From positions 186,001 through 250,000 of the forward strand of contig NZ_BMVV01000004.1 of assembly GCF_014650895.1 (NCBI RefSeq): a stretch of 64,000 nucleotides of DNA. Reading direction: 5' to 3'. How positions within the stretch are numbered: position 1 is the stretch's first letter; every line of letters starts with the position of its first letter. Source of the stretch: Streptomyces omiyaensis (GTDB taxonomy: Bacteria > Actinomycetota > Actinomycetes > Streptomycetales > Streptomycetaceae). Below the pieces are notes generated by a model that did no database searches, was not told the origin of the DNA, and saw nothing but the letters and a program-made list of their open reading frames with translations. A program made the position numbers and the translations under genes. Shown here one piece after another: positions 49,051 to 57,113 of the stretch.

Positions 49051-50901
49051 TCAGTAGGCGGCCGGGCGGTGGCCGATGTGGGCGCGCAGGCGGGTGGTGT
49101 CGGCGTCGGTCCAGCCCTCGGGCGGGGCGACGGCGGCCCAGCCGTCGACGGCCCCGGCGCCGTAGCGGTGCCCGTGCGGGGCCTCGACGCCGTACGAGAC
49201 GGCCATGTCGACGGAGGTCTGCCAGAAGGTGACGAGGGGGAACCAGCGGATCTCGGGCGTGATGTCGGGGCCGAGGGGGCCGGAGAGCCAGGCGGGCCGG
49301 TCGAGGAGGAGGGCGGGCGACCACCAGACGACGGGGTCCGAGGCGTTCTGGAGGTAGACCACGCGGGGGTGTTCCCAGGCGGCGGCGGGCCGGGCGAGGT
49401 CGGCGGCGGGGAACTGGCCGAAGCGGACGTGGCGGCCGCCCCCGTACAGCGGGCGCCAGACCGGGCTGCCCGGGTCGCGGTCGCGGCGCAGTTCGCGGGA
49501 GATCGGGGAGAAGTCGGGCGGTCCCATGATCAGGGCCCCGTCGGTGCCGGCGAGCAGCGCCTCCAGGCTGCCGAAGGAGGCCTCGACGGCGTAGGCGCCG
49601 AGGCTCTCGCCGGTGACGACGAGCTTCGGCCGGCGGTCCTCGGGCAGGGTGTCGAGACGGGCCCGGACGGCGTCGAGGAGGGCGCGGGTGGCCTGTCCCG
49701 CCTTCTCCTTGTCGACGAGGAAGGAGACCCAGCTCGGCAGGTACGAGTACTGGACGCCGACGATCGCGGTGTCGCCGCGGTACATGTACTCCAGGGCCTC
49801 GGCGGCCCTCGGGTCGATCCAGCCGGTGCCGGTGGTGCCGGCGACGGCCAGCACCGCCCGGTCGAAGGCGCCGGTGCGGTCGAGTTCGCGGACGGCGAGC
49901 GCGGCCTGGGCGGCGAAGGGCCGGTCGTCGGAGAAGGCGACGGGCGGGGTGGACGGCACGTAGACCCGGACGGGGTCCCGGGAGGGACGGCCGCTCCAGG
50001 CGGTGAGCGCGGCGCGGGTGGGGGTGGAGCCGGTGAAGTTGCGGCCCTGGTAGCCGAGGGACTCCCAGGCGAGGAGGGAGCCGGGCCCGCCGGAGACGTG
50101 GCGGGACTCCGGGCGCGCGATGCCTTCCCTGGTGCCGCCGTTGGTGGCGGCGGCGATGCGGTCGGCGAGGTCGACGATCCCCCGGTCGTAGACGATGTCG
50201 CGGACGCCGACGAGGACCGCGAACGCGGTGAGCAGCGCGCCGGCGGCATAGGCGACGGGCCGGGGCAGGAGCCGGCCGAGGAGCCGGATCAGCGTGACGG
50301 CGCCGAGCCGGACGATCCGGGCCAGGACCAGCGCGAGGGCCAGGAGCGCGAGGGCGATGAGGGCGATCACCGGGGTGTGCCAGGTCAGCGAGGGCGGCAG
50401 GTCCTGGAGGACCCGCAGCCGGCGCTGCGTCCGCGCCGACTCGGAGATCAGCCAGACGCTCGCGACCGGGGCGAGCAGCCAGTACGCCTGCCAGCAGCGG
50501 GTGCGGACCCGGTCGCCCGGGTGCCGGGGGACGAGGGTGCGGAAGAGCCAGGCGAGGGTGGAGCCGAGGGCGTAGCCGAGGGTGGCGGTGATGCCGCCGA
50601 CGATCCCCTGGAGGTACCAGGGGCGGGGCACCAGGGAGGGGCTGAGGCTCGCCCAGAGGAAGAGGGTGGCCAGGCAGAGGGCGGTGAGGTCCGGCCACCG
50701 CCGGACGCGGTAGGCGGGGCTGGGCCGGTCCCAGTAGGGGCGCCGGGCGAGGGCGAGCGTCCGGCCGGCGGCGCGCCGGACGAGCGGCGCGGGGGGACGG
50801 GGCGCGGCCTCGTCCCCGGTGCGGGGGCGCGGGCCGGGGACCGGGTCGGAGGGGGGCCCGGGGGACCGATCGGGGCGGGCGTTCCGGTCGGTCGAGGTCA
50901 T
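49051..50901 (-). CDS. Membrane-anchored alpha/beta hydrolase (Abhydrolase_9 family)
   Basis: A 616-residue protein. A Pro-rich cytosolic start is followed by several membrane helices (about residues 75-250, e.g. VIALIALALLALALVLARIV), then a large alpha/beta-hydrolase domain. The nucleophile elbow LVVTGESLGAYAVEASFG, GTTGTGWIDPRAAEALEYMYRGDTAIVGVQYSYLPSWVSF, and HPRVVYLQNASDPVVWWSP are typical of this actinobacterial membrane family, whose substrates are unknown (lipid esterase is possible). ATG 50901 has GAGGGTG upstream. Confidence 0.88.
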   Translation of the reverse strand: MTSTDRNARPDRSPGPPSDPVPGPRPRTGDEAAPRPPAPLVRRAAGRTLALARRPYWDRPSPAYRVRRWPDLTALCLATLFLWASLSPSLVPRPWYLQGIVGGITATLGYALGSTLAWLFRTLVPRHPGDRVRTRCWQAYWLLAPVASVWLISESARTQRRLRVLQDLPPSLTWHTPVIALIALALLALALVLARIVRLGAVTLIRLLGRLLPRPVAYAAGALLTAFAVLVGVRDIVYDRGIVDLADRIAAATNGGTREGIARPESRHVSGGPGSLLAWESLGYQGRNFTGSTPTRAALTAWSGRPSRDPVRVYVPSTPPVAFSDDRPFAAQAALAVRELDRTGAFDRAVLAVAGTTGTGWIDPRAAEALEYMYRGDTAIVGVQYSYLPSWVSFLVDKEKAGQATRALLDAVRARLDTLPEDRRPKLVVTGESLGAYAVEASFGSLEALLAGTDGALIMGPPDFSPISRELRRDRDPGSPVWRPLYGGGRHVRFGQFPAADLARPAAAWEHPRVVYLQNASDPVVWWSPALLLDRPAWLSGPLGPDITPEIRWFPLVTFWQTSVDMAVSYGVEAPHGHRYGAGAVDGWAAVAPPEGWTDADTTRLRAHIGHRPAAY

Positions 50902-51004
50902 CCGCTCACCCTCGTACGGCCCGGCGGGCGGGCGCAAACGGGATTTCCCGGCGACCGTCGGGATCCGGCCGGTCGGCCGCGCGGGCCGGCCGGATCCCCG
51001 CGGG

Positions 51005-51175
51005 TCAGTGGAGCGGGGGCTCGCGGTGCGGGCGCGGCCGGGCGGGCGCCGGGCCGGGGGCCGGTTCGGTGGCGGGGGCGGGGGCCGGTTCGGGTTCGTG
51101 CTCGGCGGCGCGGCGGCCCCGTGCGGCCTCGGCGCGCAGCAGGGCCTGGAGGACGGCGTACGGGTCGGACGGCAT
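51005..51175 (-). CDS. Small hypothetical protein (56 aa)
   Basis: A 56-residue frame: MPSDPYAVLQALLRAEAARGRR then an Ala/Glu/Pro-rich tail (EPEPAPAPATEPAPGPAP). GAGGAG lies 6 bases before the ATG at 51175, which is the best support. It lies 56 bases downstream of a one-helix hypothetical protein gene on the same strand. No family recognised. Confidence 0.45.
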   Translation of the reverse strand: MPSDPYAVLQALLRAEAARGRRAAEHEPEPAPAPATEPAPGPAPARPRPHREPPLH

Positions 51176-51231
51176 GGCGGTGCTCCTCGCGGGTGCGGGG
51201 TGGGGGGACGGGCTGCTGGGGGCGGGAGCCT

Positions 51232-51666
51232 TCAGCAGCGCATCACCACCCGCCGGTGCGCCGGCGTGCGCGGAGCGGGTACGGCTGCGGGGAGGGCGCT
51301 CGGGGGCGTGCGGGACCGCCGGGGGCCCGGGGGCGCCGGGACGGGCCGCACGCGGGTCCGGCGGTGCCTGGTGCGGCCGGGGAGCCCGGCCTCCCCCGCG
51401 CCGGGTTCGGAGGTCTCGCCCGCGGGATCCGGGACGGCGGGCGCGCTCGCGGGCCGCGGTTCGGCGCCGGAGGGGCCGCCGGTGCCGGTCGCGCCGAGCG
51501 CGGCGACGACGGCGAGCAGCGCCCCGCACAGGAGCGCGAGGAAGGGGAGGAGCCGGCGGTACGGGAGGTGCGGGGGGAGCCTCCGGACGCGTGCCGGACG
51601 GCCCGCCGGGGTGGCGGGCGCCTGGTGCGGCCCGGTCGGGTGGGCCGCTCGGAGTGCGGGGCTCAC
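51232..51666 (-). CDS. Hypothetical one-helix membrane protein (144 aa)
   Basis: A 144-residue frame with one hydrophobic helix (LLPFLALLCGALLAVVAALGATG, about residues 40-62) after a basic Pro-rich start, and a long Pro/Arg/Ala-rich exterior tail. The helix and a weak AGGA upstream of the GTG at 51666 support it; biased composition argues for caution. Confidence 0.45.
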   Translation of the reverse strand: MSPALRAAHPTGPHQAPATPAGRPARVRRLPPHLPYRRLLPFLALLCGALLAVVAALGATGTGGPSGAEPRPASAPAVPDPAGETSEPGAGEAGLPGRTRHRRTRVRPVPAPPGPRRSRTPPSALPAAVPAPRTPAHRRVVMRC

Positions 51667-51814
51667 GGTGATCCGTCCTGCCCCGCCGGGCCCGCCGACG
51701 CTCCGTCCGGGCGGGAGATCCGCCCTCCTGGACTACGCCTCCGGCCCCGGATTCACCGTCCCGGCCGCGCGCCCGCGGGCCGCCGTCCGGGTGGGGGTGG
51801 CGGGCCCGCCCGGG

Positions 51815-53980
51815 TCAGTGGTCGGCGCCCGGCACGGCCCACTCCCCCGGCGGGTCCGACGGGGGGACCGGTTCCGGCGCGCCTCCGGGCTCCGGGGTCG
51901 CCGCCGGCCGCTCCAGGGGCACCTGCGGGCCGTCGCTCTCGCGCAGCCAGCGGCGCAGCACCCGGTGCACCTGCTCCGCGCCGACCAGCTCCCCGCCCTC
52001 CGGGACCGCCGGCGACAGCTCCGGCGGGGCGAGCAGGAAGGGGCGCGCCTGCTCGCCGCCCAGACCGCCGTGGGAGCCGATCTGCTCCTCGAAGGCGTGC
52101 ACGGTACCGGTCGCCGGGTCGTACATCGAGTTGACCATCACGTCGGCGACGTGCGGGAAGCCGTCGGTGCGCCGGACCGCGTCCGCCGCGCCGGGGCCGA
52201 ACACCGCCAGCGGCCCGCCGTCGGTCAGCTCGGCCACCGGGACCTCCACCCCGTCGCGGGCCAGCACCACCGAGCCGTGCTCGGCGCTCGCCACCAGGAG
52301 GAAGCCGATCCCCGGATGCTGGGCGAGGGTCCGCAGCAGCGCCGGGTGGCGCCGGTCGATCTCCTCCTTCGTCATCCGGTGCGGCACGTCCGGGAAGGAG
52401 ACCAGGCCCAGGTTGCCGGAGGCGAGGACGACCGGCTCCGACGGCCGGGCGGGCAGCTCCCGCTCGGTCTCCTCGCCCGTCTCCACCGGCCGGTGCAGGG
52501 CGCTGCGCAGCGCGTCCCGGGCGGCGTCGCGGGCCTCCGCGCCGCTGCGGGTCCGGCCGACCCGGCGCGGCACCGGCAGTCCGCAGCCCGCCCGGACCAG
52601 GTCCTTCAGCGTCAGCCCGTACGCCCCCGCGAAGGTCTCCCCGGGGCTCTGGCCGTGGTCGGAGAGGAGCACGATCCGGTAGGGCCGGGGCGCGTGCTCG
52701 GCGACCCGGGCGATCAGCGCGAGGGACCGGTCGAGCCGCCGCAGCACCTGGTCGGTGTCGTGCCCGCGCGGTCCGGAGTGGTGGGCCACCTCGTCGTAGG
52801 CGACGAGGTCCGCGTAGACGGCGGTGCGGCCCGCGAGCATGTCGCCCATCACCGCCGCGACCACCACGTCCCGCTCGATCACCGTCGCGAAGGCGCGCAC
52901 GAAGGGGTAGGTGCCGCCGCGCCGGATCCGGGGCGTCTCGCGGCGCAGCCGCGCCCGGCTCGACTGGGCCACCTCGCGGGCGACCTCGTTGACGAAGGAG
53001 CCGGCGGTGCGGACCGCGTTGGCCGGGTCGGCGAAGTAGGTGAAGTAGCCGGCCCGCGAACGGTTCCTGCGGCCCCGGCGCGCGGCCACCGTCAGCACGA
53101 GCGCGACCTGGTCGGCGCCGCCGCTGAAGAGGTTGCCCCGGGAGGCTCCGTCCAGGGTGAGGAGCCCGCCGTCGCCGGTGCGGCGGACGGCCCGGCGCTG
53201 GAGCTCCACGGCGCTCGCCGGCCGGTTCGAGACCATGAGGCGGCCGGTGTCCTTCTCGTACCAGCGGAAGGCCGGCACGTCCTCGTTGCTGCCGTGCAGG
53301 ATGCCGAGCTGGCTGGCGCCGGTCTGGCTCGACCAGTCGGTCCGCCACGGGGTGAGGCGGTGTCCCGCCTCCAGCCGGGCCGCCACCGTCGGCATCAGTC
53401 CGTCGGCGACGGCGGTCCGCAGCGCCTCGTGGCCCACGCCGTCGAGCTGGAGGAAGACGGTGCCGGGCGGGGGCGCGGGGACGGACGCCGGGTCGCGGGG
53501 GCGGGTGCGGCCGGTCAGCCGGTAGAGCCGGCGGCGGTAGGCGTCGTCGTCCCGGACGGCGAGCGCGGTGGAGGTCGCGGACGCCACGGCGGACATCACG
53601 GCGGCGACGACGACGGCGGTCTCCGGGTCGGCGGCGCCCCGCCCGTCCGGGATGATCCAGAGCGCGACGAGCAGCAGCGAGCCGTTCAGGAAGAAGACGA
53701 GCAGGCCGAGGACGAGCGCCGGGACGAGCAGCAGCGCGCGGACCACCAGCGGCCAGACGAGCGCGGTCAGCAGGCCGAAGGCGCCCGCGGCCCACGCGGC
53801 CGTCAGGGCCGTGCGGGTCAGGCTGTCCCCGTCGGCGGACTGGAGCTCGAAGGCCGGCAGCAGGCCGGCGAGGACGAGCAGCGTGAGCGTCGACACGGCC
53901 CACACGGTGAGCACCCGTACCGCCGTCCTGCCCGTGATGTGCCGGCGCTCGCCGCCCCCGGCCCTTCGCCCGTCGCCCAC
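51815..53980 (-). CDS. Holin-4-like membrane domain fused to alkaline phosphatase-superfamily phosphodiesterase
   Basis: A ~721-residue protein. Residues ~20-150 carry four membrane helices of the Phage_holin_4 (YvlD-like) type (VRVLTVWAVSTLTLLVLAGLLPAFEL, VFFLNGSLLLVALWIIPDG). The rest is a type I phosphodiesterase/nucleotide pyrophosphatase-like domain: VFLQLDGVGHEALR (metal Asp), WSSQTGASQLGILHGSNEDVPAF (Thr/Ser nucleophile region), DEVAHHSGPRGHDTD and LLSDHGQSPGE (metal His/Asp). Probable extracytoplasmic or membrane-face hydrolase of phosphodiesters, e.g. of lipids or teichoic acids. Start uncertain: GTG 53980 or GTG 54025. Confidence 0.85.
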   Translation of the reverse strand: MGDGRRAGGGERRHITGRTAVRVLTVWAVSTLTLLVLAGLLPAFELQSADGDSLTRTALTAAWAAGAFGLLTALVWPLVVRALLLVPALVLGLLVFFLNGSLLLVALWIIPDGRGAADPETAVVVAAVMSAVASATSTALAVRDDDAYRRRLYRLTGRTRPRDPASVPAPPPGTVFLQLDGVGHEALRTAVADGLMPTVAARLEAGHRLTPWRTDWSSQTGASQLGILHGSNEDVPAFRWYEKDTGRLMVSNRPASAVELQRRAVRRTGDGGLLTLDGASRGNLFSGGADQVALVLTVAARRGRRNRSRAGYFTYFADPANAVRTAGSFVNEVAREVAQSSRARLRRETPRIRRGGTYPFVRAFATVIERDVVVAAVMGDMLAGRTAVYADLVAYDEVAHHSGPRGHDTDQVLRRLDRSLALIARVAEHAPRPYRIVLLSDHGQSPGETFAGAYGLTLKDLVRAGCGLPVPRRVGRTRSGAEARDAARDALRSALHRPVETGEETERELPARPSEPVVLASGNLGLVSFPDVPHRMTKEEIDRRHPALLRTLAQHPGIGFLLVASAEHGSVVLARDGVEVPVAELTDGGPLAVFGPGAADAVRRTDGFPHVADVMVNSMYDPATGTVHAFEEQIGSHGGLGGEQARPFLLAPPELSPAVPEGGELVGAEQVHRVLRRWLRESDGPQVPLERPAATPEPGGAPEPVPPSDPPGEWAVPGADH

Positions 53981-54133
53981 GCCACCCGTCGCCTTTCGCC
54001 CAAACGTCCCCCTACCCTGACACACCTACCCACGTGAGGCGCAGGGGCACATCGGCGGGCACGGGGAGGGGCTCCGGGGGGGAGGACGCCCAGGCGTGGA
54101 GGGACGCCCGGGGCAGGGAGGGACGCCCGGGCG

Positions 54134-54538
54134 TCAGGTGCCGTCGTAGCCGGCGGTCGGCATCGAGAGGCGCCGGTGGACCGCGGCCTTGGCCGCGGAG
54201 TCGTAGGCGGGCGCCGGGGCGTCGGCCGTCTCCACCCGGACGCCCCGGCGGGCGCACTCCGCGCGGAAGGCGGGGACCGAGGTCAGGGCCCGTGCCAGGA
54301 CGCCCTCGTTCGCGGCGACGAAGAGGTCGACCTCGCCGGACTCGACGTCGGCCCAGAGCTCGTCGTGGTCGGGGCGCACGCCGTAGAAGAGCAGCTGGCG
54401 GGCGAGGACGTAGCCCCGTTCGACGGCCCAGCGGGCGCACACCGCGTGCTGGCCGCGGGTGTCGACGAGGAAGGGGGAGGAATCGAGTTCTTCGAGCGGG
54501 GTGAGGCTGGCGATCGCCGCGACCCGGACGTCGTTCAT
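54134..54538 (-). CDS. Conserved hypothetical protein (134 aa)
   Basis: A 134-residue soluble alpha/beta protein: MNDVRVAAIASLTPLEELDSSPFLVDTRGQHAVCARWAVERGYVLARQLLFYGV, then LWADVESGEVDLFVAANEGVLARALTSVPAF. The layout (strand, helix, DVESGEVDLFVAANEGVL) recalls resolvase-like or periplasmic-fold small domains, but I cannot name a family. It diverges from the MBL-fold gene at 54632. Confidence 0.65.
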   Translation of the reverse strand: MNDVRVAAIASLTPLEELDSSPFLVDTRGQHAVCARWAVERGYVLARQLLFYGVRPDHDELWADVESGEVDLFVAANEGVLARALTSVPAFRAECARRGVRVETADAPAPAYDSAAKAAVHRRLSMPTAGYDGT

Positions 54539-54631
54539 GCGCCGACCCTACTGCCCGGCGGTGCCGCACGGGAGGGCCGCCGGGGCTCTACTCTCGACGG
54601 GAGGGAACGCGCGGGGCGAGGGAAGGGCGGC

Positions 54632-55411
54632 ATGCCGGTGGAGGTCACCTGGTGGGGGCACGCGACCTGCACGGTCGAGGACTCGGGGGTGCGCTTCCTC
54701 ACCGACCCGCTGTTCGCCCGGCGCCTGGCCCACCTGCGCCGGCGGCGGGGCGCCCCGCCGCCCCCGGAGGCGGCCGTCGCGGAGGCGGTCCTCGTCTCGC
54801 ACCTCCACTCCGACCACCTGCACCTGCCCTCGCTGGCCCGGCTCGCGCCCGGGACGCGGCTGCTGGTGCCGCGCGGCGCGCCCGCCGCCGTCCCCGGGCT
54901 GCGCCGGCTCGCCGCGGCGGGGCTGCGGATGACCGAGGTGGCCGCCGGGGACGAGGTGGTGGTGGGGGGCGTGCGGGTCCGGGCGGTGCCGGCGCTCCAC
55001 GACGGACGGCGGCTGCCGGTCGGCCCGCACCGCTCCCCCGCGCTCGGGTACGTCGTCGAGGGCGAGGCCCGGACGTACTTCGCGGGCGACACCGGCCTGT
55101 TCGACGGGATGGCGGAGGCGGTCGGCCCGGTGGACGTGGCGCTGCTGCCGGTCGGCGGCTGGGGCCCCTTCCTGGGGCACGGGCACCTGGACGCGGGGCG
55201 CGCCGCGCGGGCGCTGGCGGAGCTCTCCCCGGCGGCGGCGGTGCCGGTGCACTACGGCACGTACTGGCCGATCGGGCTGGACGGGGTCCGGCCCCACGAG
55301 TTCCACGCGCCGGGGGACGAGTTCGTGCGGCAGGCGGCCCTCCTCGCGCCGAAGGTGACGGTGCACCGGCTGACGCACGGCGAGCGGGTGCGGCCGGAGG
55401 TCGCCCGGTGA
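54632..55411 (+). CDS. MBL-fold metallo-hydrolase (UlaG/YtnP-like)
   Basis: A 259-residue metallo-beta-lactamase-fold enzyme: TWWGHATCTVEDSGVRFLTDP, the metal motif VLVSHLHSDHLHLPSL, TYFAGDTGLFDGM and a late His in VPVHYGTYWP. This pattern is shared by L-ascorbate-6-P lactonase-like and N-acyl-phosphatidylethanolamine hydrolase-like proteins; substrate unknown. GGAAGGG precedes the ATG. The DedA gene starts within its stop (GTGA), so both are made together. Confidence 0.9.
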   Translation: MPVEVTWWGHATCTVEDSGVRFLTDPLFARRLAHLRRRRGAPPPPEAAVAEAVLVSHLHSDHLHLPSLARLAPGTRLLVPRGAPAAVPGLRRLAAAGLRMTEVAAGDEVVVGGVRVRAVPALHDGRRLPVGPHRSPALGYVVEGEARTYFAGDTGLFDGMAEAVGPVDVALLPVGGWGPFLGHGHLDAGRAARALAELSPAAAVPVHYGTYWPIGLDGVRPHEFHAPGDEFVRQAALLAPKVTVHRLTHGERVRPEVAR

Positions 55412-56058
55412 CGGGTGGACTGCTCGCCGCGGTCCGCGACCTGCCGCCGGAGTCGACGCAGCAGGCGGTCGGCTACCCCTCGCTGTTCCTGCTGGTGGCG
55501 CTGGGGGCGCTGGTGCCGGTGGTGCCGACCGGGGCGATCGTGAGCTCGGCGGCGGTGGTGGCCTTCCACCAGTCCTCCCCGTTCTCCCTGCTCATCGTCT
55601 TCCTGCTGGCGGCGGCGGCCGCCTTCCTCGGCGACCTGGCGCTGTACTGGCTGGGGCAGCGGGGCGTCCGGTCGCGGAACGGTTCGCGCTGGCTGGAGGC
55701 GCTGCGCTCGCGGGTGACGGCGGACCGGCTGGCCCACGCCCAGGAGCGCCTCGACAGCCACCAGGTGTCGGTGCTGGTGCTCTCCCGGCTGGTCCCGGCC
55801 GGCCGCATCCCGGTGATGCTGGCCTGTCTGCTGGCCCGGATGCCGCTGCGCCGCTTCGCCCGGGGCGACGCGGCGGCCTGTCTGGCCTGGGCGGCGACGT
55901 ACCAGCTGATCGGCATCCTGGGCGGCTCCCTCTTCCCGGAGCCGTGGCAGGGCGTGGTGGCGGCGGTGGGTCTGACGCTGCTGGTCAGCGCGGTGCCGTC
56001 GGTGTGGCGGCGGCTGCGGGGCGGCCGTCGCGGGACCCTACGGCACGAGGACGCGTGA
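55408..56058 (+). CDS. DedA/VTT-domain membrane protein
   Basis: A 216-residue membrane protein of the DedA (SNARE-associated/VTT) family: GALVPVVPTGAIVSSAAVVAF, AAAAFLGDLALYWLGQRG, and VLVLSRLVPAGRIPVMLACLLARMPLRRFARGDAAACLAWAATYQLIG with the conserved Arg residues. DedA proteins act in lipid-carrier or phospholipid translocation and membrane homeostasis. The stop overlaps the end of the convergent MBL-fold gene by 21 bases. Confidence 0.9.
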   Translation: MTGGLLAAVRDLPPESTQQAVGYPSLFLLVALGALVPVVPTGAIVSSAAVVAFHQSSPFSLLIVFLLAAAAAFLGDLALYWLGQRGVRSRNGSRWLEALRSRVTADRLAHAQERLDSHQVSVLVLSRLVPAGRIPVMLACLLARMPLRRFARGDAAACLAWAATYQLIGILGGSLFPEPWQGVVAAVGLTLLVSAVPSVWRRLRGGRRGTLRHEDA

Positions 56059-57078
56059 GCCGCCGACCGGGAGGTCCCAGAGGTCCTCGCGGGGCAGCCC
56101 GGCCCGGTCCCAGGCGGTCCGGACGCGGGTGAGGGGCTCCAGGACGGGCTCGGTGGAGAGGACGAAGGTGGCCCAGTGCATGGGCGCCATCCGGCGGGCG
56201 CCCAGGTCCTGGTGGGCGCGGACGGCCTCCTCCGGGTCGGTGTGGACGTCGCTGAGCCACCAGCGGGGGTCGTAGGCGCCGATCGGGAGGAGCGCCAGGT
56301 CGATGCCGGGGTGGCGGCGGCCGATCTCGGCGAACCAGTGGCCGTATCCGGTGTCCCCGGCGAAGTAGACGCGGTGGCCGGCGGGGTCGGTGAGCACCCA
56401 GCCGCCCCACAGCGAGCGGCAGGTGTCGAACAGGGTCCGCTTGGACCAGTGGTGGGCGGGGACGAAGTCGAAGCGGACGCCGTCCACTTCCACCGCCTCC
56501 CACCAGTCGAGCTCGGTGACGCGGGTGAAGCCCCGGCGGAGGAACCAGCGGCCGAGACCGGCCGGGACGAGGACCGGGGTGGTGCGCGGGAGGCGCCGGA
56601 GGGTGGGGGCGTCGAGGTGGTCGAAGTGGTTGTGGCTGATGACGACCGCGTCGACCGGGGGCAGGTCCTCCCAGCGGACGCCGACCGGGGTGAGCCGGGC
56701 CGGGGTGCCGAAGATGCGGCGGGACCAGACGGGGTCGGTGAGGACGGTCAGACCGCCGGCGCGGACGATCCAGCTGGCGTGCCCGGCCCAGGTGACGGCG
56801 ACCGTGCCGGGTCCGGCAGGCGGCAGCGGGCCCGGCTCGAAGGGGAGCAGCGGCACGTCCCGCAGGCCCTCGGGCCGGGGGCGGACGGCGCCTTCGCGGG
56901 CGAGCCGGGCGAGGGCGCGGACCCCGGGCAGGGGGGCGGTGAGCCGGTCGGCGAAGGTGCGGGGCCAGTCCGCGCGGAGCCGGCCGAGCGGCTGGAGCAC
57001 GGAGGTGGGGAGCGCGGCGGGCGCGGCCCGGTGCGGGGCCTCGGCGGCCGGGGCGGGGCGGGCCGTCCGTTCGGTCAT
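56038..57078 (-). CDS. MBL-fold hydrolase, NAPE-PLD-like
   Basis: A 346-residue protein resembling N-acylphosphatidylethanolamine phospholipase D: VTWAGHASWIVRAGGLTVLTDPVWSRRIF, VISHNHFDHLDAPTLRRL (HxHxDH), FDFVPAHHWSKRTLFDTCRSLWGGWVL and VYFAGDTGYGHWFAEIG. The GHAS and HHW(S)xR signatures are those of the lipid phosphodiesterase group. It lies 35 bases after a PLP-fold gene on the same strand, probably one operon, and its 3′ end overlaps the DedA gene. Membrane-lipid head-group hydrolysis is a reasonable inference. Confidence 0.9.
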   Translation of the reverse strand: MTERTARPAPAAEAPHRAAPAALPTSVLQPLGRLRADWPRTFADRLTAPLPGVRALARLAREGAVRPRPEGLRDVPLLPFEPGPLPPAGPGTVAVTWAGHASWIVRAGGLTVLTDPVWSRRIFGTPARLTPVGVRWEDLPPVDAVVISHNHFDHLDAPTLRRLPRTTPVLVPAGLGRWFLRRGFTRVTELDWWEAVEVDGVRFDFVPAHHWSKRTLFDTCRSLWGGWVLTDPAGHRVYFAGDTGYGHWFAEIGRRHPGIDLALLPIGAYDPRWWLSDVHTDPEEAVRAHQDLGARRMAPMHWATFVLSTEPVLEPLTRVRTAWDRAGLPREDLWDLPVGGSRVLVP

Positions 57079-57113
57079 CTGCGGGCTCCGTTCTGCGCGG
57101 TGGGCGGCGGGGG

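Noticed and set aside
48895..52134. 1079-residue open frame on the plus strand
   Set aside because: Antisense shadow of the alpha/beta hydrolase gene and its neighbours, with Gly/Ala/Glu/Arg repeats only.
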